Positions 1 through 7,182 of a stretch of DNA of 11,725 nt are shown here, one piece after another. Within the stretch, counting starts at the first letter, position 1. The number at the start of each line of letters is the position of its first letter. Position numbers and translations under genes: made by a program. Below the pieces are notes generated by a model. The model did not search any database and had not been told where the DNA came from. It saw nothing but the letters and a program-made list of their open reading frames with translations. This DNA comes from Spirochaeta sp. (GTDB lineage: Bacteria; Spirochaetota; Spirochaetia; Spirochaetales_E; Spirochaetaceae_B): the NCBI GenBank assembly GCA_030590585.1, contig JAUUYD010000028.1:1-11725 (forward strand), written 5' to 3'.

Positions 1-511
1 ACAGCCATGGGGGCATCACCTGATTGCTGTGAGCCAGGCTTTCCCTGATAATCTTTCTGCTTGCTTCAGCTTCGCGTACATGAATCTCATCGCCCTCTCG
101 GACAACGATGGAAGGGACATTGGACCGCTTTCCATTCAGCCGTATGTGACCATGGTTGACATACTGTCGGGCCTGGGCCCTGGTTGTTGCCAATCCAAGT
201 CTGTAAACGACATTATCCAGCCGACGCTCGAGAAGAATCATCATATTATCACCGGTGAGGCCGCTCAACGTCTTCGCTTTTACGAATGTGTTGAAGAACT
301 GCTTCTCACTGAGGCCGTAGGAGAAGCGGAGTTTCTGCTTCTCGAGGAGTTGACGTCCGAAGTCGCTGATTTTGTTGCGACCCCGATAGCCTTTTTCCTG
401 CCCCGGTTTCTGAGGTTTCTTCTTGAGCAATCTATCATATTTACCGTTTCCGTAAATATTGACACCGAGTCGGCGGACGACTTTTCCACGTGTTTTCGTG
501 TTTCTCGCCAT
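1..511 (-). CDS. rpsD: 30S ribosomal protein S4, C-terminus cut by window edge
   Basis: S4 is a primary 16S rRNA binding protein that starts assembly of the 30S body, and in several bacteria it represses its own translation. The minus-strand frame begins [16 protein letters not shown] and runs open for 170 codons to the left edge. About 30-35 residues are missing compared with the usual 200-206. The S4 RNA-binding domain is clear in the C-terminal half, with [21 protein letters not shown] and the following VREGDEIHV. The N-terminal region has no cysteines, so this is the zinc-free (C-minus) form. The ATG at 511-509 is preceded by AGGAG (minus strand of 521-525) with a 9-nt spacer. It stands alone at this end and is transcribed away from the rest of the window; whether rpoA or other ribosomal genes follow lies outside the view. 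Identification is firm; the spirochaete affinity is only an impression. Confidence 0.96.
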   Translation of the reverse strand, partial: MARNTKTRGKVVRRLGVNIYGNGKYDRLLKKKPQKPGQEKGYRGRNKISDFGRQLLEKQKLRFSYGLSEKQFFNTFVKAKTLSGLTGDNMMILLERRLDNVVYRLGLATTRAQARQYVNHGHIRLNGKRSNVPSIVVREGDEIHVREAEASRKIIRESLAHSNQVMPPWL

Positions 512-520
512 TGCTCTAGT

Positions 521-532
521 CTCCTGTGGGAG
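521..532 (-). promoter_or_regulatory. Small hairpin that includes the rpsD Shine-Dalgarno
   Basis: On the minus strand CTCC CACA GGAG can fold into a 4-bp stem with a 4-nt loop. The 3' arm GGAG is the core of the rpsD ribosome binding site. The stem is weak on its own but is placed where it could modulate initiation, for example if S4 stabilised it. This is inference from position only. Confidence 0.35.
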
Positions 533-545
533 TAATAAATTGTGT

Positions 546-560
546 TGCCCCGACGGGGCA
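546..560 (-). promoter_or_regulatory. Perfect inverted repeat at the 5' end of the rpsD leader
   Basis: TGCCCCGACGGGGCA on the plus strand is a perfect 7+1+7 palindrome. It starts a few bases downstream of the predicted rpsD transcription start, so the mRNA would begin with a 6-bp G+C hairpin with a 3-nt loop (UGCCCC GUC GGGGCA). Possible roles are transcript stabilisation, part of an S4 binding site, or a protein operator shared with the divergent gene. It has no U-tract after it in the rpsD direction, so it is not a terminator. Confidence 0.5.
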
Positions 561-569
561 CGCCGAACT

Positions 570-598
570 ATCTTACTGATGGGGATATACTTGGTCAA
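570..598 (-). promoter_or_regulatory. Sigma-70-type promoter of rpsD
   Basis: Read on the minus strand, TTGACC (complement of 593-598) is separated by exactly 17 nt from TAAGAT (complement of 570-575). The -35 box matches the consensus at 5 of 6 positions and the -10 box at 4 of 6. Transcription would begin near 563, giving a leader of about 50 nt before the rpsD ATG at 511. The position, spacing and direction all fit rpsD. No mapping data are available, so this is a sequence-based call. Confidence 0.6.
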
Positions 599-622
599 TA
601 CAGCAGGTCCGGAGGAAGCTTA

Positions 623-904
623 ATGGTAAAACACGTCGTAATGTGGCGGTACAGGAATAAGAATGATATCGAAATCGCCAGGGTTCAACTTGAAGGTCTC
701 AAGAACAGAGTTCCTTCCATGGTCGGCCTTGAGGTCGGGGTAAACTACCAGGGGAGCACTGCATCCTATGATCTGGTGCTTATTACTGAACATGAGGATA
801 GAGCTGCCCTGGATGCTTACCAGGATGATCCGATTCATGGAGAAGTAAAGGCTGTTCTGGGAAAACTGGATAGTGAAAGGGTAGTTGTGGACTACGAAAT
901 CTAG
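623..904 (+). CDS. Dabb (stress-responsive A/B barrel) domain protein
   Basis: This is a 93-residue protein that is a single dimeric alpha/beta-barrel (Dabb, ferredoxin-like) domain. The opening MVKHVVMWRY, the central ASYDLVLITEHED, the AYQDDPIH segment and the ending VVVDYE are the family's usual landmarks, and the length is normal. The family is known from plant stress proteins and many small bacterial proteins; most bacterial members have no assigned reaction, and none is claimed here. The ATG at 623 was chosen over an earlier in-frame GTG at 542 because GGAGGA at 611-616 lies 6 nt upstream and the family begins at this methionine. It is transcribed divergently from rpsD, with 111 nt between the starts. 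No signal peptide or membrane segment is visible, so it is presumably cytoplasmic. Confidence 0.88.
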   Translation: MVKHVVMWRYRNKNDIEIARVQLEGLKNRVPSMVGLEVGVNYQGSTASYDLVLITEHEDRAALDAYQDDPIHGEVKAVLGKLDSERVVVDYEI

Positions 905-970
905 TTTTTCCCCCCATTTATGACGTATGTTGATGTTTTGTAAGAAAAATTATGGTTTAGATATCGATTT

Positions 971-979
971 TGATTTAAT
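971..979 (+). promoter_or_regulatory. Possible extended -10 promoter for the HD-GYP gene
   Basis: TGATTTAAT reads as an extended -10 element: TG, one base, then TTTAAT, which matches TATAAT at 5 of 6. No good -35 box is seen 16-18 nt upstream, although the whole 920-990 stretch is A+T-rich. Transcription would start around 985-987, only a few bases before the ATG at 991. That fits the absence of any Shine-Dalgarno there and suggests a nearly leaderless mRNA. Confidence 0.35.
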
Positions 980-990
980 GTATTGAATAG

Positions 991-2238
991 ATGAGTAAGC
1001 AAACCGAGCATTCAGCAGACCGATTGAACCGTATTCTGGACATTGATCGGGAGCTGGATCTTATAAAAGACCTCGATCTTCTGCTGGAGCGACTGCTGCT
1101 TCTGGCCCGGCGCGAAGCGAATGCGGATGCTGGAACTGTGTATATCCGAAACGGGGATCAGCTCGCGTTCACCCATACTCAGAATGATACATTCCAGGCC
1201 AAATTGAAGCCGGATGAAAAGCTCATATATTCTATTTTTTCAATTCCAATCAGCGACAAATCCATTTCCGGTTTTGTGGCAAATCATGAAACTTTTCTTA
1301 ATATCCCGGATATGTATAATATCAGCGGGAATGCTCCTTATCATTTCGACCCTTCTTTTGATAAGAAAACGGGGTACAAAACGGTCTCCAGTCTTTCCTT
1401 TCCCCTCATCTCAAGTGACGGCGATCTGTTAGGTGTTATGCAGCTTCTCAACGCCCGGGGCAGAAAAGGTGATTTCTCCGCATTCAAATCTGATGATGAG
1501 CCATTCTTTGAAATCTTCGCCCGTTTCGGCTCCAAAGCAATACAGCGGGCTCAAATGACCCGTAACCTGCTGATCACAATTACGGGATTCGCGGGTTTGA
1601 GAGATCCGAAAGAAACCGGAGCACATGTTAATAGAGTGGGCTCTTTCTCGATGGAAATCTATGAGGCCTGGGCCAAACGCAGGAATATCGATGCGGAAGA
1701 AAGGGATAAAAACAAAGATATACTCCGTATGGCAGCCATGCTTCATGATGTGGGTAAGGTTGGCATCAGTGATATCATCCTGAAGAAACCTGGAAAGTTT
1801 GATGATGATGAGTATCGGGTGATGCAGTCTCATACATGGCTTGGAGCCCGGCAGTTTCTCGAAAAGACGGAATTGAACACCATTGCTCAGGAAGTGGCTC
1901 TTTACCATCATGAAAACTGGGACGGAAGCGGGTATCCCGGGAGAATCGGCGACCTTTTCGAAGCCGACAAGTATATCAGGGACGTTGAAGAACGTCCTGA
2001 AGGATTCAAGGGAGAAGAGATACCTCTCTTTGCCCGGGTAGTGGCAATAGCCGATGTTTATGATGCTCTTTGTTCAAAAAGAGTCTATAAGGAAGCCTGG
2101 GCCGAAGAGGATGCCCTCAAGGTAATGAGAGAGGAATCCGGGCGCAAGTTCGATCCCGAACTGATTGAAGCCTTTTTCACTGTTCTACCGACATTGGGCA
2201 GTATTCGAGAGAGGTATCAGGATCCTCTGGAAGATTAG
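991..2238 (+). CDS. GAF domain plus HD-GYP c-di-GMP phosphodiesterase
   Basis: This is a 415-residue soluble signalling protein. Residues about 20-185 form a GAF-type sensor domain, with SISGFVANHETFLNIPD, GYKTVSSLSFPL and GVMQLLNA as its marks. Residues about 195-400 are an HD-GYP domain, a family that hydrolyses cyclic di-GMP to pGpG or GMP at a two- or three-metal centre. Expected ligands are present: H212, the H252-D253 pair in MLHDVGKVGIS, H281, H306-H307 in YHHENWDGSGYP, and D355 in AIADVYDAL. The GYP triplet is at 314-316. About 20 residues (roughly 320-339) are inserted between GYP and GEEIPL, where canonical domains have a short turn. There is no membrane segment. The ATG at 991 has no clear Shine-Dalgarno; the only nearby earlier ATG (978) is closed by a stop. 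The GAF ligand cannot be predicted. c-di-GMP turnover suggests control of motility or attachment, by inference. Confidence 0.92.
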   Translation: MSKQTEHSADRLNRILDIDRELDLIKDLDLLLERLLLLARREANADAGTVYIRNGDQLAFTHTQNDTFQAKLKPDEKLIYSIFSIPISDKSISGFVANHETFLNIPDMYNISGNAPYHFDPSFDKKTGYKTVSSLSFPLISSDGDLLGVMQLLNARGRKGDFSAFKSDDEPFFEIFARFGSKAIQRAQMTRNLLITITGFAGLRDPKETGAHVNRVGSFSMEIYEAWAKRRNIDAEERDKNKDILRMAAMLHDVGKVGISDIILKKPGKFDDDEYRVMQSHTWLGARQFLEKTELNTIAQEVALYHHENWDGSGYPGRIGDLFEADKYIRDVEERPEGFKGEEIPLFARVVAIADVYDALCSKRVYKEAWAEEDALKVMREESGRKFDPELIEAFFTVLPTLGSIRERYQDPLED

Positions 2239-2286
2239 ATATTCGATTCCTTGCATCCTGCTCTCCCTTAGATTATCATTGAGTTG

Positions 2287-2319
2287 AGGGCAGGTTATTT
2301 CTATCTGCCTTTGTTTATT
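2287..2319 (+). terminator. Probable Rho-independent terminator after the HD-GYP gene
   Basis: AGGGCAGGT at 2287-2295 can pair with ATCTGCCTT at 2303-2311, giving a 9-bp stem that includes two G-U pairs and a 7-nt loop. It is followed by a T-rich stretch, TGTTTATT. It sits about 50 nt after the HD-GYP stop and before the TAXI gene, where a transcript boundary would be expected. The stem is moderate in strength, so the call is tentative. Confidence 0.45.
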
Positions 2320-2329
2320 CCTGTAACAC

Positions 2330-2343
2330 ACCCCATTCGGGGT
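2330..2343 (+). promoter_or_regulatory. Inverted repeat upstream of the TAXI binding-protein gene
   Basis: ACCCC ATTC GGGGT is a 5+5 inverted repeat with a 4-nt loop, about 70 nt before the TAXI start at 2415. There is no T-tract after it, so it is more likely an operator or a 5' leader hairpin than a terminator. I could not place a convincing promoter around it: the best -35 candidates are TTGA-type boxes near 2279-2289, with poor -10 partners. Confidence 0.25.
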
Positions 2344-2414
2344 AATTAGTGTTGGATTGGTGTCCGGAAGCCCTTGAGGCTGCGGATGTTTCGTCTTGTG
2401 ATGCGGAGGAACGT

Positions 2415-3404
2415 ATGAAAAAAGTATTATCAGTTTTATTAATCCTGGCTCTTGCAGCTGGATTTGGTTTTGCCGGAGGCAGCGGAGACTCTTCGGGAGA
2501 CAGGCAGTATGTCACCATAGGTACCGGCGGAGTTACCGGTGTCTACTATCCCACCGGGGGCGCCATCTCCAAGATGGTCAATAAGAAAAGTGACGAGTAC
2601 AATCTTCGTGTTACTGTCGAATCGACTGGTGGATCGGTATACAACGTGAACGCCATCATGTCCGGCGATCTTGAGTTCGGCATCGTTCAGTCCGACCGTC
2701 AATTCCAGGCCTTTAATGGTACTGCTGACTGGGATGGTGATCCTCAAAAGAAGCTTAGAGCTGTGTTTTCCATTCATCCTGAATCGGTTTCTCTTCTGGC
2801 TACAGACGATTCGGGAATAATGTCTCTGGATGATCTGAAGGGTAAAACCGTCAATATCGGTAACCCCGGTTCCGGTCAGCGTGGAAATGCCACAGATATC
2901 CTCATGGCCGCGGGCATCGATCCTGATTCGGACATCAAGGCCGAAGGTCTCAAAGCTGCTGAAGCTGCGGGTATGCTTCAGGATGGACGAATTGACGCGT
3001 ATTTCTACACAGTAGGTCATCCAAATGGATCGTTCAAAGAAGCGACATCGGGAGCAAAAAGTGTTCACTTTGTGCCGATTGAAGGTGCCGCAGTTGACTC
3101 ACTTGTCGGCGAATATCCCTACTATGCCAAATCCATCATTCCTGTTGCTTCCAACTATCCCGGTGCATCCAACGATGGAGACGTCAATACCTTCGGTGTG
3201 AAAGCAACCTTCTGTACTTCTGCCGATGTTCCCGATGAAGTGGTTTACGCCATCGTTAAGGAAGTTTTTGATAACCTTGATGATTTTAAAGCCCTGCATC
3301 CGGCATACAGTGTACTGACTGCCGAGAATATGCTTGACGGTTTGTCTGCTCCCCTGCATCCCGGTGCCGAGAAGTACTTCCGTGAAGTCGGCCTGATTAA
3401 ATAA
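2415..3404 (+). CDS. TAXI-family TRAP transporter periplasmic binding protein
   Basis: This 329-residue exported protein captures the substrate of a TRAP transporter of the TAXI type (TRAP-associated extracytoplasmic immunogenic) and delivers it to the membrane permease. Residues 1-20 are a classical signal peptide: KK, a hydrophobic core, and probable cleavage after FGFA. There is no lipobox cysteine. The mature start is a short Gly/Ser-rich linker, followed by VTIGTGGVTGVYYPTGGAI, the N-terminal TAXI signature. Further family marks are the VESTGGSVYNV segment, LEFGIVQSD, the DLKGKTVNIGNPGSG loop and GRIDAYFYTVGHP. Length is normal. An upstream in-frame start at 2349 is rejected because GGAGGA at 2405-2410 precedes the ATG at 2415 and the signal peptide begins there. 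The permease follows 115 nt downstream. Known TAXI substrates include glutamate and other carboxylates, but the substrate here cannot be read from sequence. Confidence 0.94.
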   Translation: MKKVLSVLLILALAAGFGFAGGSGDSSGDRQYVTIGTGGVTGVYYPTGGAISKMVNKKSDEYNLRVTVESTGGSVYNVNAIMSGDLEFGIVQSDRQFQAFNGTADWDGDPQKKLRAVFSIHPESVSLLATDDSGIMSLDDLKGKTVNIGNPGSGQRGNATDILMAAGIDPDSDIKAEGLKAAEAAGMLQDGRIDAYFYTVGHPNGSFKEATSGAKSVHFVPIEGAAVDSLVGEYPYYAKSIIPVASNYPGASNDGDVNTFGVKATFCTSADVPDEVVYAIVKEVFDNLDDFKALHPAYSVLTAENMLDGLSAPLHPGAEKYFREVGLIK

Positions 3405-3434
3405 CAGAGGTATTATAGAATATCTGCGGCGGTT

Positions 3435-3474
3435 CCTGATAACAGGGCCGTCGGTTCGTTTTGTACTTATCAGG
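3435..3474 (+). promoter_or_regulatory. Upstream hairpin in the TAXI-permease gap
   Basis: CCTGATAA at 3435-3442 is perfectly complementary to TTATCAGG at 3467-3474, leaving a 24-nt loop. Its 3' arm ends on the first base of the terminator stem that follows. The two structures therefore touch but hardly compete: only the outermost pair, plus possible U-G extensions, would be lost. It may protect the 3' end of the binding-protein message from exonucleases or stack on the terminator. Confidence 0.5.
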
Positions 3475-3508
3475 GGGCGGGGATGTCGATTCCCGTCCCT
3501 TTTTATTT
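3474..3508 (+). terminator. Intercistronic Rho-independent terminator (partial) in the TRAP operon
   Basis: GGGGCGGGGAT at 3474-3484 pairs without interruption with ATTCCCGTCCC at 3489-3499 (11 bp, two G-U pairs) around a GTCG tetraloop. TTTTTATTT follows at 3500-3508. This is a textbook intrinsic terminator. It lies between the binding protein and the permease of the same transporter, and the permease Shine-Dalgarno begins right after its T-tract. I saw no good promoter between it and the permease, so the permease probably depends on readthrough. Confidence 0.85.
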
Positions 3509-3519
3509 GGAAGTTACCC

Positions 3520-5661
3520 ATGATTGAAGAACTCGAACATCCTGATGAAAATAACCTTGCTGAAGCCCAGCGCATCGCTGAAGAGGCCGAAGGCGGATCA
3601 CGTCATCTGGAAAAGGGCTTTGGAAAATGGCTCATACCCGGTCTGGCGGCCCTCTGGTCTGTCTTTCAGCTCCTGCTGCCCAGTGTCATCCTGCTGGACA
3701 GTACCATAGTCCGCTCCATACATCTTACTTTTGCCATCGTGCTGGTATTCCTTACACACCCGATGATTAAAAAACCGGGAACGGGAAAATTGGGACGGTA
3801 TCTGGGTACGAAAGACCGTATTACAACCCTGGACTATGCGATGGCTATTGTTGCGGGTGCTGTCGCGTTTTACATCGCCTTTGAGTTGATTATGGCCAAT
3901 GTGAATCCTGAGTATTATGGAATTGAATCCCGTCAGGGCAGGCCGATACTCCGGGATGTCATATTCGGTGTGCTTCTCACCATTTTTCTGCTGGAAGCGG
4001 CAAGGCGGTCTCTGGGACCGGCACTGGCAGTAGTGGCGGCCGTGTTTATTCTTTACAGCTTCACCGCTGCCAGAATGCCTCTGGCTTTCAGCTTTAAAAG
4101 TGTGTCTTTAACCAAGTACATCAGTAAAATGACCATGTCAACTGAAGGAATCTACGGCGTCCCGCTCTATGTCTCGGCAAACATCGTATTTCTTTTTGTG
4201 TTATTCGGTGCCCTGCTGGACAAGGCCGGTGCCGGGAAATACTTTGTCGATCTGGCATTCAGCCTGATGGGGCGATTCAAGGGCGGACCGGCAAAAGCAG
4301 CGGTTCTGGCCAGCGGACTCACCGGCATGGTGTCCGGTTCGAGTATCGCCAATACGGTAACAACCGGTACCTTCACCATTCCGCTGATGAAAAAGGTGGG
4401 ATATCCGGATTACAAAGCCGGTGCTGTTGAGGTAGCCGTGTCCACAAACGGGCAGCTTATGCCGCCTATTATGGGAGCGGCGGCTTTCATCATTGCCGAG
4501 ACGGTGAATGTTCCCTACATTGAAGTTATAAGGGCGGCATTTATACCGGCTGTTATCAGCTACATCGCCCTGCTCTACATTGTTCATCTTGAAGCATCCA
4601 AACTGGGAATCGAAGGACTCCCGAAGTCGGAACTGCCCCGCTTCCTGCCCACTTTGAAGGGTGGGCTTCATTTCCTTATTCCGGTGTTTTTTCTCATCGT
4701 CTCTCTGGTGGTTTTCCGTAACTCGCCGGCATTGGCGGCCTTCAGAGCCATTATAGCCCTGGCTATTCTGATTCCCCTGGAGAACTTATGGATGGCGTAC
4801 AAGAGTGAGGGGGGACTCAAAGCGGGTTGGAAGGGCGCCATCAGGAAATCCCTGATGCAGATATGGGATGCCATGGTGGCCGGCGGCAAGAACATGATGG
4901 GTATCGGTGTAGCAGTGGCTGCTGCCGGTATCATTGTCGGTGTCGTCACTTTCGGCCTTGGGGGTATTATCACCGAGGCCATTGAATTTCTGGCCGGCGG
5001 GCGGTTCTTTCTAATTCTTGTTATCACGGCTATCGCGTCTCTTATCCTGGGCATGGGTCTTCCCACTACGGCAACGTACATCGTTATGGCAGCACTGACT
5101 GCTCCGGTAATCCTTGAACTTGGTGTCGGCAGCGGAGTTGTGTTTCCCATAATTGCGGCTCATCTATTTGTATTCTTCTTCGGTATACTGGCAGATGACA
5201 CACCTCCTGTCGGGTTGGCTGCCTATGCCGCGGCGGCTATTGCCAAGTCAGATCCCATCAAAACAGGTTTACAGGGTTTCAGTTACGATATCAGGACGGC
5301 TATCCTGCCGTTTATTTTCATGTTCAATACCGACCTCCTTCTTTATCAGATAGATAGCCCCCTATATGCTGTCTGGGTGTTTCTGACTGCCATGATGGCC
5401 ATGTTCGCTTTTGCCGCGCTTACTCAATGTTATATGAGAATGGCCCTTAAATGGTGGGAGTACTTTTTACTGGCGGGAATCAGTTTCGGTCTCCTTATGC
5501 CGGGTTTTATTGCAGAGAAATTGATAGATCCGCTGATGGCGGGACGTTCTGCTTCTGAAGGTCATGGAACCACAGTTCTGGTGGGAATTATCGTGCTGAT
5601 TATCTACGCCTTACTCTATGGGCAGCAGATTCTTCGCGGTAGAAATCGGCAGGCATCATGA
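3520..5661 (+). CDS. TRAP transporter fused permease (4TM/12TM, TAXI type)
   Basis: This 713-residue inner-membrane protein fuses the small (DctQ-like) and large (DctM-like) TRAP subunits, as is usual for TAXI systems. It imports the substrate handed over by the TAXI binding protein, using an ion gradient. After a charged 35-residue cytoplasmic N-terminus, residues about 36-185 hold the first group of helices and about 215-700 the large-subunit region. DctM marks are GSSIANTVTTGTFTIP (273-288), NGQLMPPIMGAAAF (310-323), GMGLPTTATYIV (511-522) and GILADDTPPVGLAAYA (555-570). The length is on the long side but normal for the fusion. The ATG at 3520 has GGAAG 6 nt upstream. Its stop overlaps the next gene's start (ATGA, 5658-5661), so translation is likely coupled. 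The function is firm; the substrate is unknown. Confidence 0.95.
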   Translation: MIEELEHPDENNLAEAQRIAEEAEGGSRHLEKGFGKWLIPGLAALWSVFQLLLPSVILLDSTIVRSIHLTFAIVLVFLTHPMIKKPGTGKLGRYLGTKDRITTLDYAMAIVAGAVAFYIAFELIMANVNPEYYGIESRQGRPILRDVIFGVLLTIFLLEAARRSLGPALAVVAAVFILYSFTAARMPLAFSFKSVSLTKYISKMTMSTEGIYGVPLYVSANIVFLFVLFGALLDKAGAGKYFVDLAFSLMGRFKGGPAKAAVLASGLTGMVSGSSIANTVTTGTFTIPLMKKVGYPDYKAGAVEVAVSTNGQLMPPIMGAAAFIIAETVNVPYIEVIRAAFIPAVISYIALLYIVHLEASKLGIEGLPKSELPRFLPTLKGGLHFLIPVFFLIVSLVVFRNSPALAAFRAIIALAILIPLENLWMAYKSEGGLKAGWKGAIRKSLMQIWDAMVAGGKNMMGIGVAVAAAGIIVGVVTFGLGGIITEAIEFLAGGRFFLILVITAIASLILGMGLPTTATYIVMAALTAPVILELGVGSGVVFPIIAAHLFVFFFGILADDTPPVGLAAYAAAAIAKSDPIKTGLQGFSYDIRTAILPFIFMFNTDLLLYQIDSPLYAVWVFLTAMMAMFAFAALTQCYMRMALKWWEYFLLAGISFGLLMPGFIAEKLIDPLMAGRSASEGHGTTVLVGIIVLIIYALLYGQQILRGRNRQAS

Positions 5662-6461
5662 ATAGACCTGATGCGCTCTTTCTTGATATAGACGGAACTA
5701 TTCTCAAGCCCGATCACAGTATGTCCCCGAGAGTATTGGAATCTATCAGGAATTTAAAAGCTGCAGGCACCCTTATCTGTCTGGCTACCGGCCGCAGCTG
5801 GGAGGCCCTGAAACCTCTCTACGATCATATGGAGCTGAATGGACCCACAATCTGCTACAACGGGGCCATGATAGTCGAGGGGCCTGACGGTTCTGTCGTA
5901 TTCGAGCAGGACCTGGATGAGGAAGTCGGCCGGGCCGCAATTGTCGAAGTCCGGTCTTTGAATCTGGGAATGGTTGGATACCGGCATTCCAGGCTTTTAT
6001 ATGAGAAGAATTGTCGGGAGATTGAGGATTACATTAAAAGGGTGAAAATCCCGAATGAAGCTGTTGATTTTGAATCCTTTGAGAAACTTGAGTTCACCAA
6101 GACGATTATTTTTTCTGAACCGGATCAGCTTGCCTCGATTAAAAAGGATTTCGAGAATCGTTATTCCCCGGATAGGCTCAGCGCCACATACTCAGAGCCA
6201 CGTTTTCTGGAGTTTATGGGCGGTAATATTGACAAGGGAAGGGGACTTCTTGAAGTGTGCCGTATTCATGACATTGAGCCGGGAAACACGGTGGCTATGG
6301 GGGATGGCTGGAACGATCTGGCCCTTCTGAAAGCCGCGGGGGATGCCTGGGTGATGGGTGGTGCTTCTGATGAGCTGAAAACCCTTTTTCCATCTGATCG
6401 AATTACCTTAAGTGCGAATGATGATGGGGCCGCAATCGTAATGGAAGCCATGCTTGGATAA
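5658..6461 (+). CDS. Cof-type HAD-IIB family phosphatase
   Basis: This 267-residue cytoplasmic hydrolase belongs to the haloacid dehalogenase superfamily, Cof/type IIB. Motif I is LFLDIDGTIL, with the nucleophile D10 and acid/base D12. Motif II is CLATGRS (T44), the conserved YNGA follows at 67-70, motif III is K193 in NIDKGRG, and motif IV is GDGWNDLALL with D216 and D220 binding magnesium. The cap domain lies between about residues 85 and 185. All catalytic positions are present and the length is typical. Members dephosphorylate sugar phosphates, pyridoxal phosphate or flavin precursors with loose specificity, so the substrate is left open. The start overlaps the permease stop by 4 nt, and no terminator or promoter is seen between them, so it should share the transporter transcript. 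Confidence 0.92.
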   Translation: MNRPDALFLDIDGTILKPDHSMSPRVLESIRNLKAAGTLICLATGRSWEALKPLYDHMELNGPTICYNGAMIVEGPDGSVVFEQDLDEEVGRAAIVEVRSLNLGMVGYRHSRLLYEKNCREIEDYIKRVKIPNEAVDFESFEKLEFTKTIIFSEPDQLASIKKDFENRYSPDRLSATYSEPRFLEFMGGNIDKGRGLLEVCRIHDIEPGNTVAMGDGWNDLALLKAAGDAWVMGGASDELKTLFPSDRITLSANDDGAAIVMEAMLG

Positions 6462-7182
6462 TTGGCTTAACCGGGTTCGTATTGTGCTCTGCCGCCCCGA
6501 AGGGGCCTTGAATGCGGGGGCGGTCTGCCGGGCCATGAAATCCATGGGTTTCAGGGAGCTGTATCTGGTTTCACCGGCCCGCTTCGATGATGATGAAGTC
6601 TTTAAAATGGCCATTCATGCCCGGGAACTCTATGAGAATGCCGTGGTAACCGGCAGCCTTGAAGAGGCGCTGTCAGGTACGGTTCTTTCGGCAGGTATTA
6701 CCCGGAGACGAGGTGTCAAACGGAAGTGGTTCAGCGTACTTCCAGAAGAACTCGCGGAAAAGTCTGCGTCACTGAAAAGCGGGATTACAGCTTTGGTTTT
6801 CGGAAATGAACAGAGCGGCTTGAGTGATGAAGAGCTTAACTGCTGTAACATCGCCTGCCATATTCCGACTTCACCGGACTTCCCGTCCTTGAACCTTTCC
6901 CATGCCGTTCAGATTGTCACATCAGCTTTTTACCGTACATCCCTGGGTGAACATTCCGGGGCTTATAACCCGATTTCCAGGGAAGAGCTGAACCATCTGG
7001 TACAGGTGATTCACGACTCTCTTGATGCCATGAATTACTTCAAAGCCGCCGACCGTTTCCATACCGACCGCTATTTCAGGGATATGCTGGCAAGGTCAGC
7101 ATTGAGTCTTCGAGAAGCCCGGCATATGGAAAAGGTGTTTCGAAAGCTCCAATATCTTAAATCCACCGAATCCCCGTCATGA
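6454..7182 (+). CDS. trmJ: TrmJ-type tRNA 2'-O-methyltransferase (SpoU/TrmH superfamily)
   Basis: This 242-residue SPOUT methyltransferase is best matched to TrmJ, which 2'-O-methylates residue 32 in the anticodon loop of certain tRNAs using S-adenosylmethionine. The three SpoU motifs are present: LNAGAVCRAMKSMGF (19-33, with N20 and R26), LVFGNEQSGLSDEEL (114-128), and IPTSPDFPSLNLSHAVQIV (137-155), which builds the trefoil-knot cofactor site. The C-terminal helical extension (about 175-235) also resembles TrmJ, which separates it from plain TrmH. It begins at TTG 6454: a stop lies upstream in frame at 6439, the next start codon would cut the first motif, and GGAAG at 6443-6447 has a 6-nt spacer. 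It overlaps the HAD gene by 8 nt. A different tRNA or rRNA target within the family remains possible. Confidence 0.87.
   Translation: MDNWLNRVRIVLCRPEGALNAGAVCRAMKSMGFRELYLVSPARFDDDEVFKMAIHARELYENAVVTGSLEEALSGTVLSAGITRRRGVKRKWFSVLPEELAEKSASLKSGITALVFGNEQSGLSDEELNCCNIACHIPTSPDFPSLNLSHAVQIVTSAFYRTSLGEHSGAYNPISREELNHLVQVIHDSLDAMNYFKAADRFHTDRYFRDMLARSALSLREARHMEKVFRKLQYLKSTESPS

Noticed and set aside
29..535. A 168-codon plus-strand open frame opposite rpsD
   Set aside because: It is the antisense shadow of the unmistakable S4 gene. It has no ribosome binding site and its protein resembles no family I know.
546..560. Palindrome as a bidirectional terminator
   Set aside because: There is no T-tract on either side, and it sits between two divergent gene starts, where no terminator is needed.
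4668..5150. A 160-codon minus-strand open frame opposite the TRAP permease
   Set aside because: Its low-complexity Ala/Pro/Ile composition is the mirror of hydrophobic helix codons. The permease on the other strand is certain.
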